64,000 nt of DNA from Chromatium okenii (GTDB lineage: Bacteria > Pseudomonadota > Gammaproteobacteria > Chromatiales > Chromatiaceae), in NCBI RefSeq assembly GCF_002958735.1, contig NZ_PPGH01000037.1, positions 946,001 through 1,010,000 on the forward strand. The letters run 5' to 3'. Below are positions 57,931 to 64,000 of this stretch, one piece after another. The position numbers were made by a program, and so were the translations under genes. Each line of letters starts with the position of its first letter. Within the stretch, counting starts at the first letter, position 1. Below the pieces are notes generated by a model. The model saw nothing but the letters and a program-made list of their open reading frames with translations. It made no database searches and was not told where the DNA came from.

Positions 57931-60900
57931 TTATTCTCCTTTCCCAGTCGTAATTTTAATAGTGCCAGACGCGCTATCAATTGATACGATTTGACGATAA
58001 ATACTGCCGTCTTTATATTTGACGGTAGCCCAATAAAAACCATAATTCACATCTTCATCAGGGTAGTAGTCAATCCATCCCCAAGATGATTCTTCAGTCG
58101 AAGAATTCCCACCGGGTGGGTGACAGTTTATCGCATTGTTAGTAATGGATGGTTGACCTTCTGCAGTAGCATACTCGTGACCAATTGATCCGTCTGTGTT
58201 CTTCTCCAACCAAAAGATAGGTGTCAGTTTTAATTCTGTTATTGTTCTACAATCCCCTGCGAAGATGTAGCTGCAGTGATCCGTTACATTAAAACTGATT
58301 TTGGATCTGTTTGCGATAGGGTGGTCGCCATCGCCACTCCACCACGCTATAGCTTCATCATGCTGATTCAGTGCCTTGAAATAGCCATTGAGGCTGTCAT
58401 TGAGATCTGCAAGCGCAACGCCATATATCGAAGCTAGCGATTCGCCGATATTGCCTGGCGCCAATTCAATTATATTTTTAACAATATCTACGCCGACTAA
58501 AAGGATAGCTTGATCGCTGGCGAGACCGTCATCAATATGATTCTGATAACCTTCTAGTATAGTCTTGAATTTATCTATATTATTATAGATTGCTTCGCCT
58601 TTTTTGAAAATGCTGTAAGCGCCTTTTACTTCATTTACTCCTCCCAATTTTTCAAAGTATTTGGTTCCGAATTGCAGCGCGAGTAGTGATCTTGTTGCAC
58701 TTTGGCATTTATCTTGATAGCGGGATGGGTTTTTAGTGGCTAGTGCGCACATGCTTTTTTGGTATTTTAAGACCACTGCTGGGTTTACATTTGTGTTCCC
58801 CACCGATCTTTCTGTAAATACTTCTTCTTCGGAATGCGCGTTTCCAGAAAGGTTTCTGCGTACGATTGGCAATTCCGTTTTTTGTGATAAATCAACGAAT
58901 TTTGATTCAGTAGCAGATTGAGCATAACTAAAAGTTGTGGCAGATGGAGTATAACTAAAAACAGCATCTGAAGTTGAAAGCAACACCTGACCACTTTTTA
59001 GCTTTAACTCGGCACTCGCAATATATGATCCAGATTCAGCACTGGCAAGCAATGAATATTGTAATAGCTCCGACCAATCGCGCTGTTGAAGCGATGCGCC
59101 CAAAAAAGGTTTTTTAGTGCTAGTTATTTTTTTTCCGTCATCATATAAAACATCTCCGTTTGGCAACGTAAATTTAACGAATAGATCATATTGCAGAGAG
59201 GTGTCTATATTATCTTGCGCAACGACGCTTAACAACACAGCGAGGTTTTCATCAGTGCTGATTAATTTCTGCTTGTCAGTCGCAACATAAATTTCAGGGA
59301 TATTATCAACACCTGCTTGTATGGAGAAGTTATATAAGATCGTACCTCCTGGCGCAGTTTTTACTAAACCTCGTTTAGTGCCAGCGTCACCGTACTGAGT
59401 GCAAACAAATTGGCGTTTTGTTTTAGTGCCGCCACCCAGTTCTTTATTTGATAAAGCACAGTCGCCAACTGTAAATCCCATGCCTGCGACTAAATTTGAA
59501 CCTGTTACGGTAAAGATGGTCGGTGAACCAACTACGGTGGTTTTTGGTGACACATTGGTAATCGTTAATGTTGATGTTATTGCCGCAAAGTTAGCGGTGA
59601 CTTGTTTGGTGGCACTCATCATGACGACACAAGCACCGTTGCCGGTACAGCCCGCGCCGCTCCAGCCAGTGAATGTGGAGCCAGTGGCTGGTTTGGCGGT
59701 CAGCGTGACCGGTATCCCGTTAGTAAAGCTTTTATTGCAAACGCTGCCGCAGTTAATGCCCGCCGGGGCGCTAGTCACAGTGCCATTACCGACTTTGATA
59801 ATTGCGAGGCTGTAGGTGGTTGACGTGGTTGTGAAGGTTGCAGTGACGCTATTATTACTCGTCAACGTCACAGTGCATTGCAGCGGCTTGTTGGCAACTG
59901 GAGTACAGCCCGTCCATTTCGTGAAGGTCGCGCCAGTATCCGCTTTGGCAGTCAGTGTGACGGCAGTGCCGCTGGTGAATGTTTTGCTGCAAGCCGTACC
60001 GCAATTGATTCCTACTGGTTCGCTGGTGACAGTGCCTTTGCCACTTTTGTTAATTGACAATTTATAGCTGGGCAATAAATTGAAATTAGCAGTGATGGTT
60101 TGCGCTTCAGACATTTTGACCGTGCAATCGCCAGTTTTATTGGTACACGCACCGCTCCAACCGCTGAACGTCGAACCGGAGTTGGTATCAGGTGTGGCAG
60201 TGAGAATAACACTGCTACCGTTGTCAAAATCCGCTGCGCAGATTGTGCCGCAATTGATTTTCCCGTCTTTGCTGGTGACGCTACCGCTGCCCGTGCCGGA
60301 TTTTTTGATTGCAAGTGAAAAGGTGGTTTGTTGTTCGCCCATCAATGCCTGAATACGCGAGATGACATTTGGTCTCGACGATGATCCCATCGTGTCAGCC
60401 TCATTTGCTAACACTAATCCTTGAGAATGCGCTGCGACTGCATCAGCATATTCCTGTTGCATCACACTCGGAAGCACGCTTCCAAGATTGGAGGTATTTT
60501 CATACCTGTAATATCCAGCAAAGCTAAAGTGACTTAGTACACTAGAAGACTTAAATACTGGCCACCAGCCCCAATTTGAAGCTGAGAATAATTTGCTCTC
60601 ACTCTCCAGTGAAATCATTGCGGGATCGCTGACATTGATTTTGTAGATAGAGCCAGACTGCGCATAACCATTGCCATCGTCCTTACTGTTCTTAAATGCG
60701 TAGAGATAATCGCCTGAAAGATATAAAGCGCCATGTCCTGATGTTGGGTCGCCATTTGGCCATACTTCGCCGATAACGACAGACTGATATGAGTTTGAAT
60801 CTTTGTTGAAACGCACAATTTTTAGCGAGCTTTTGTAGGCGCGAGTTCCATCAGGATCGACACGGTAAACGCCATCTGGTGATTTAACTGTTGCGAGAAC

Positions 60901-61731
60901 AAAAACATCACTACCATTAAACAGGACGTCGGTAATGCCATGCGATGACAGCACATCGCTGACATTGATGCTGCCGGAATCAGCAGAATTATTAGGAGCA
61001 GCCAGTTGCAATACCTCTGCGTCTGTCAGGGCGCGGTTGTAAATGCGCATTTCATCTATTGCGCCATTCATTGGATGCCAGTAACTATGATTACGGCCAA
61101 TATAAATATCTTCGCTGTTTACATCAGTAATGTTGATGCTAACATCATGTGTACTTACAAGTCTGCCGTTAATAAACACTTTTGCGGTATGTTCGCTATT
61201 CGAGTAAACGTAAACGATATTAGCCCATTCGTTAATGCTATAACCCTCGATCAAACTAGGACTAGGATTAAAAGAAGAATAGTAGTAAATCGACTCGTTT
61301 CGGATATCTGTTGTAAGCATTGTACTAAGCGCACCTTCACCTTTCATAAATACTTCAAAAAAAGGCGAAGCAGCATCATAATTTAGTGGGCTTTTATAAT
61401 TACCCCATCCATCCATGCCGTCTAATCCAGATAGTTTGACTGCATGAGCCACAGAAAAATCGCCTGTAAACTGCAACGATGAACTGTTAGGGACATGAAT
61501 CGCGCCAGAATTATAATAACCACCAAAACTCGCTGCACCGCCAGCAAATCCAGTCGATGCTGTGACCGAGCCTTCTACTGTGCCGTTATTGCCATTTGTC
61601 GAGCAATCCTTTCCCAAATTGCTGGCATCATCGAAACAATAATAAGCGACCAATCCCGTATCAACATCTGCTGATACTGCGCCGCCAATCATCAATACGC
61701 CGAGCAGCAGTATTGTGACCATGTTCTTCAT
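57931..61731 (-). CDS. Large secreted LamG and InlB-repeat protein
   Basis: The protein of about 1266 residues has a signal peptide (MKNMVTILLLGVLMIGGAVS) and a LamG/concanavalin-like domain (about 25-240: GLVAYYCFDDASNLGKDCST to GAIDEMRIYNRALTDAEV). A beta-rich region, possibly a propeller (about 250-430), is followed by three Cys-containing B-repeats (about 480-710: FSGWSGACTNKTGDCTV, INCGTACSKTF, INCGSVCNKSF). A TIG/IPT-like segment (LTITNVSPKTTVVGSPTIFT) and a 450-residue C-terminal part without recognised domain complete it. The start at 61731 follows AAAGGA; the frame is open to 61776. It is probably a surface or matrix protein, and no sorting signal was seen. Confidence 0.8.
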   Translation of the reverse strand: MKNMVTILLLGVLMIGGAVSADVDTGLVAYYCFDDASNLGKDCSTNGNNGTVEGSVTASTGFAGGAASFGGYYNSGAIHVPNSSSLQFTGDFSVAHAVKLSGLDGMDGWGNYKSPLNYDAASPFFEVFMKGEGALSTMLTTDIRNESIYYYSSFNPSPSLIEGYSINEWANIVYVYSNSEHTAKVFINGRLVSTHDVSINITDVNSEDIYIGRNHSYWHPMNGAIDEMRIYNRALTDAEVLQLAAPNNSADSGSINVSDVLSSHGITDVLFNGSDVFVLATVKSPDGVYRVDPDGTRAYKSSLKIVRFNKDSNSYQSVVIGEVWPNGDPTSGHGALYLSGDYLYAFKNSKDDGNGYAQSGSIYKINVSDPAMISLESESKLFSASNWGWWPVFKSSSVLSHFSFAGYYRYENTSNLGSVLPSVMQQEYADAVAAHSQGLVLANEADTMGSSSRPNVISRIQALMGEQQTTFSLAIKKSGTGSGSVTSKDGKINCGTICAADFDNGSSVILTATPDTNSGSTFSGWSGACTNKTGDCTVKMSEAQTITANFNLLPSYKLSINKSGKGTVTSEPVGINCGTACSKTFTSGTAVTLTAKADTGATFTKWTGCTPVANKPLQCTVTLTSNNSVTATFTTTSTTYSLAIIKVGNGTVTSAPAGINCGSVCNKSFTNGIPVTLTAKPATGSTFTGWSGAGCTGNGACVVMMSATKQVTANFAAITSTLTITNVSPKTTVVGSPTIFTVTGSNLVAGMGFTVGDCALSNKELGGGTKTKRQFVCTQYGDAGTKRGLVKTAPGGTILYNFSIQAGVDNIPEIYVATDKQKLISTDENLAVLLSVVAQDNIDTSLQYDLFVKFTLPNGDVLYDDGKKITSTKKPFLGASLQQRDWSELLQYSLLASAESGSYIASAELKLKSGQVLLSTSDAVFSYTPSATTFSYAQSATESKFVDLSQKTELPIVRRNLSGNAHSEEEVFTERSVGNTNVNPAVVLKYQKSMCALATKNPSRYQDKCQSATRSLLALQFGTKYFEKLGGVNEVKGAYSIFKKGEAIYNNIDKFKTILEGYQNHIDDGLASDQAILLVGVDIVKNIIELAPGNIGESLASIYGVALADLNDSLNGYFKALNQHDEAIAWWSGDGDHPIANRSKISFNVTDHCSYIFAGDCRTITELKLTPIFWLEKNTDGSIGHEYATAEGQPSITNNAINCHPPGGNSSTEESSWGWIDYYPDEDVNYGFYWATVKYKDGSIYRQIVSIDSASGTIKITTGKGE

Positions 61732-61891
61732 CACTTGCGTCCTTTGCTTACTTTTGATAATAAGAATAAACTGCACAAAGCATGAAAAATCGTTGCCTGT
61801 GGAATTTACCTGTTTGCGCCTTTCGATTGTATTGCATCAAAGACGCGCAAAAGTTATCACCACCACATTAATTTATCAAGCACAAATAACG

Positions 61892-62179
61892 TTACAAGAA
61901 TGCAACCGAAAAATCATCTGAATTGAGAAATGCCAGCAATTCATTTCCCGCCGCATCCAATTTAGTGAAATCAAAACCGTTGCTACCGAATTCGGCATTT
62001 TGTCCGGGAAACCCTTCAGCCGTACACAGCAAGCTGTTTTCGGTTGCATTTGAGCAAGTGGTGATGCCGGTATCATTCAAACCGGCAGCGGATGCGGGAA
62101 CTGTAAAAACGAGCAGGGCAGCAATTCCAGCCCAACGCGCCAGTAATTGAAAAGGTCGTATACGATCAAGAATTGTCAT
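61892..62179 (-). CDS. DUF1566-type secreted protein, 3' truncated
   Basis: The 95-residue product has a signal peptide (ending SAAG) and LNDTGITTCSNATENSLLCT, then GFPGQNAEFG and FTKLDAAGNEL. This is the usual N-terminal lead of DUF1566 lipid- or cell-surface proteins. The DUF1566 domain itself (NVTGLIWE and onwards) is missing, since the frame ends LNSDDFSVAFL. It is probably a truncated gene. A homologous 53-bp copy of its start region lies at 63008-63060. Confidence 0.65.
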   Translation of the reverse strand: MTILDRIRPFQLLARWAGIAALLVFTVPASAAGLNDTGITTCSNATENSLLCTAEGFPGQNAEFGSNGFDFTKLDAAGNELLAFLNSDDFSVAFL

Positions 62180-62191
62180 TCTCCAAAGTGG
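62139..62191. repeat. Direct repeat (first copy), start region of the DUF1566-type gene
   Basis: This 53-bp stretch matches 63008-63060 at 46 of 53 positions. It covers the first codons and ribosome site of the DUF1566-type gene. Confidence 0.85.
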
Positions 62192-62218
62192 TGAAGTGGT
62201 TTGATTTAAGTACCGATA

Positions 62219-62617
62219 TTATTTTTTGATAAAACAGGCGATTTCCTGTTCTGCCCATGATTTGAGCGTTTCAACAATGGCTGCCATTTCAGACTGCTCG
62301 ATCATTTTAACTGAACAGGTTTCATAACGAAACTGAACTGCAAAATAATTGAGAATACGCAGCGCGTTTTTACCGATAGGAACTCTAATATCGTGCGCAA
62401 GACATAACGCAGCAAGTACAGTAAGATCGTGAGTACGCTCAAAAATGATGCCATGAATGACCAACACAGCTTTAATAAACTTTTCAGACGCTTGCTGGGC
62501 ATGAAAACCCATACTTTCTAAAGGTGCTTTACCGGATTCACGCAGCAAGTGAAATGTAAGATCATCACGTTGCCCTGCTATCATCAGTGCTTGTGCTTGT
62601 GCATTATGATTGCTCAT
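62219..62617 (-). CDS. HEPN-domain protein (toxin of a HEPN-MNT pair)
   Basis: The 132-residue protein has the HEPN core QASEKFIKAVLVIHGIIFER followed by THDLTVLAALC, the motif of HEPN proteins paired with nucleotidyltransferases. Such proteins are ribonuclease toxins that partner MNT proteins silence by adding AMP. The ATG at 62617 overlaps the MNT gene by 14 bases. The longer frame to 62689 lies inside that gene. Confidence 0.85.
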   Translation of the reverse strand: MSNHNAQAQALMIAGQRDDLTFHLLRESGKAPLESMGFHAQQASEKFIKAVLVIHGIIFERTHDLTVLAALCLAHDIRVPIGKNALRILNYFAVQFRYETCSVKMIEQSEMAAIVETLKSWAEQEIACFIKK

Positions 62618-62924
62618 ATAACACCCGTCCTTCACGGCTTGCCCAATATAGCGGCGTCGTCCACCACTCGCGTTTTTGTTCAAACTCATTTGCAGTAATT
62701 AACAGCAGATCAACACCAATACCGATTTGATCGAGAGTGTTGCACAAACGTAGATATTCTTGGGTATAATCGGGTATTTCTTGTTCAATCACCAATAAAT
62801 CGAGATCAGATTCAGCAGTTGCATCACCGCGAGCGTAAGAACCAAAAACAATCACTTTTAGTGGTTGATTAGCAGCGGCAGCAATTCTTAAAGCAGCTTC
62901 ACGGAGTGATTTTTCTGTCAGCAT
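62604..62924 (-). CDS. MNT-type minimal nucleotidyltransferase antitoxin
   Basis: The 106-residue protein shows GSYARGDATAESDLDLLV, the GS-x10-DxD nucleotidyltransferase motif of MntA-type antitoxins, and a third acidic residue in GIGVDLLLIT. It precedes and overlaps the HEPN gene. Together they form a type VII-like toxin-antitoxin module, and AMPylation of the toxin is the known mechanism in relatives. Confidence 0.88.
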   Translation of the reverse strand: MLTEKSLREAALRIAAAANQPLKVIVFGSYARGDATAESDLDLLVIEQEIPDYTQEYLRLCNTLDQIGIGVDLLLITANEFEQKREWWTTPLYWASREGRVLYEQS

Positions 62925-63007
62925 GGTTTAACCTGCAAGTGGTAAATTAGGCGCAGCATGGTTGCTTTTCCGTTATTTAGCTAAAAGCGTCAGTAAACTG
63001 TTTAAGC

Positions 63008-63060
63008 GCCAGCAATTGAAAAGACCTTATACAATCAAGCATTGTCATTCTCCAAGGTGG
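63008..63060. repeat. Direct repeat (second copy), start of a lost DUF1566-type gene
   Basis: On the minus strand it encodes MTMLDCIRSFQLLAL, matching MTILDRIRPFQLLAR of the gene at 61892-62179. The rest of that second gene is missing. The HEPN-MNT pair lies between the two copies. Confidence 0.8.
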
Positions 63061-63110
63061 TATAGATAAACAAGACGATAGCGCAAAACTTAAAAACTAT
63101 GCCGTTTAAA

Positions 63111-63350
63111 TCACGCCGATTGACTGACAAGCGTAACCTCCACCGGAATTTGCTCAATCAAAGCATTACTCAATGGAATCTCCTGACCGAGTGCTTGATA
63201 AGCTAAAATCATTTCATTCAGCGCGTCGCGGAGCAGCGAGCGACAATCATCAAGATCAATTCCCTCCGTCACGACTTCTGGCCACTCAACGAGTTGCCCC
63301 ATATAACCATTATTTAAGCGCGTATATCTGGCGGTGTAGCTAAATAGCAT
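63111..63350 (-). CDS. Orphan HicB-type antitoxin
   Basis: The 79-residue protein matches the HicB partial RNase-H fold: an N-terminal strand YTARYTRLNNGYMGQLVEWP, EVVTEGIDLDDCRSLLRDAL, and a helix leading to a short tail. The start at 63350 (MLFSYTARY) is the family start. No HicA RNA-binding toxin gene flanks it. It may be a solitary regulator, or its toxin may have been lost. Confidence 0.75.
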   Translation of the reverse strand: MLFSYTARYTRLNNGYMGQLVEWPEVVTEGIDLDDCRSLLRDALNEMILAYQALGQEIPLSNALIEQIPVEVTLVSQSA

Positions 63351-63589
63351 GGTCTGTTCCTGCTTATATTTTGAGTTGTGTCGCGTATTCATTAACATCA
63401 ATCAACCAACCGCGTTAGCAAGCCCAACGCGCCAGCACTCGAAGCGCGGGTTTGCCCTGACCACCGACATCTTCTGCGCTGCGAGTACATGTGTTGCAGC
63501 TTGTGAGTCGGTTATGATTAGGAATCACGCGATCTGGTTGCCCTAAATCGCTATTTCACGCATTCATTCACGTTCCAATGAGGTCAGAG

Positions 63590-64000
63590 ATGCACCTGCG
63601 TGCCTTCCCTCCCGCCCAAGGTCTCTATGACCCGGCTAACGAGCACGACGCCTGCGGCGTCGGTTTTGTCTGCAATATCAAGAATGTCAAAAGCCACGCC
63701 ATCGTGCGGCAAGGGCTTGAAATCCTTGAACGTTTGCACCATCGCGGCGCGGTCGGCGCTGATCCCAAAGCGGGTGATGGCGCTGGAATTCTGGTGCAGA
63801 TTCCCGATGCGTTTTTCCGCGCCGTGCTGGAGTTCAATCTGCCAGCGGTCGGCGACTACGGCGTTGGCATGGTGTTTCTGCCGCAGGACGCTGCCGCCCG
63901 CCAGCGCATGGAGGAAATCGTCAATCGACGTTTGCAGGAAGGCGGGCAAACCGTGCTGGGCTGGCGCGATGTGCCGGTCGATAACAGCGATCTCGGCTAC
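63590..64000 (+). CDS. gltB: Glutamate synthase large subunit, N-terminal part (continues past window)
   Basis: The first 137 codons of GltB are visible. MHLRAFPPAQGLYDPANEHD precedes ACGVGFV, whose Cys is the N-terminal nucleophile exposed by propeptide removal. The class II glutamine amidotransferase domain follows (LEILERLHHRGAVGADPKAG, DGAGILVQIP). GltB with GltD converts glutamine and 2-oxoglutarate to two glutamates. GAGG at 63580-63583 precedes the ATG at 63590; ATG 63578 is in frame but lies within that site. The end lies outside the window. Confidence 0.95.
   Translation, partial: MHLRAFPPAQGLYDPANEHDACGVGFVCNIKNVKSHAIVRQGLEILERLHHRGAVGADPKAGDGAGILVQIPDAFFRAVLEFNLPAVGDYGVGMVFLPQDAAARQRMEEIVNRRLQEGGQTVLGWRDVPVDNSDLGY

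Noticed and set aside
62925..63110. A HicA toxin gene beside the HicB-type gene
   Set aside because: No frame with the HicA dsRNA-binding fold or its catalytic His is present on either side.

Overview
The window comes from a gammaproteobacterium of about 50% GC. It carries a complete class III polyhydroxyalkanoate (PHA) pathway (phaC, phaE, phaA, phaR, a phasin, phaB) whose PhaC has its catalytic triad at the same residue numbers (C149, D302, H331) as the purple sulfur bacterium Allochromatium vinosum. With NarXL, many chemotaxis and c-di-GMP genes and abundant short palindromic repeats, this suggests a storage-polymer-accumulating lineage such as the Competibacter/Contendobacter group. The lineage is an inference, not something the sequence proves.

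Layout. 0-11 kb: a signalling region with an Acr3 arsenite exporter, a decayed CheB/CheR-PAS gene, tandemly amplified PAS-GGDEF diguanylate cyclases each preceded by a heptanucleotide minisatellite, an MsrA-thioredoxin-MsrB fusion, a broken chemoreceptor, a broken glutaminyl cyclase and a dCache-HAMP-GGDEF protein. 11-19.3 kb: skp, then the PHA cluster with an MFS transporter and an isochorismatase-like hydrolase. 19.3-31 kb: a DUF3482 GTPase with its DUF2868 membrane partner, a chemoreceptor, purA-hisZ-DUF2065, prfB with its programmed frameshift, and lysS. 31-39.3 kb: an IS630 element, NarL/NarX, an NhaD-like antiporter, tatB-tatA without tatC, rlmH-maf-rng.

39.3-51.3 kb is an accessory island between rng and dapE. 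It holds a Rha-nuclease fusion, a decayed IS701-type element, an orphan Phd antitoxin, VapBC, a ParA/ribbon-helix-helix pair, an IS481 transposase, a truncated two-partner-secretion exoprotein, a CutA gene, an MmeI-like type IIL restriction-modification gene, and a BRO-N antirepressor behind a structured leader. 51.3-57.3 kb is housekeeping (dapE, minCDE, HIT, ybaB, dnaX). 57.3-63.4 kb carries a large LamG/InlB-repeat secreted protein, truncated secreted-protein genes, a HEPN-MNT pair and an orphan HicB. The window ends in the 5' part of gltB.

Many genes, including the normally essential dnaX and also minC, minD and ybaB, are broken by single-base losses that fall in or beside short homopolymers. 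Adding one base restores the family sequence each time. These breaks are most simply explained as sequence errors, so several entries called broken here may be intact in the organism. No rRNA, tRNA or CRISPR array was recognised.
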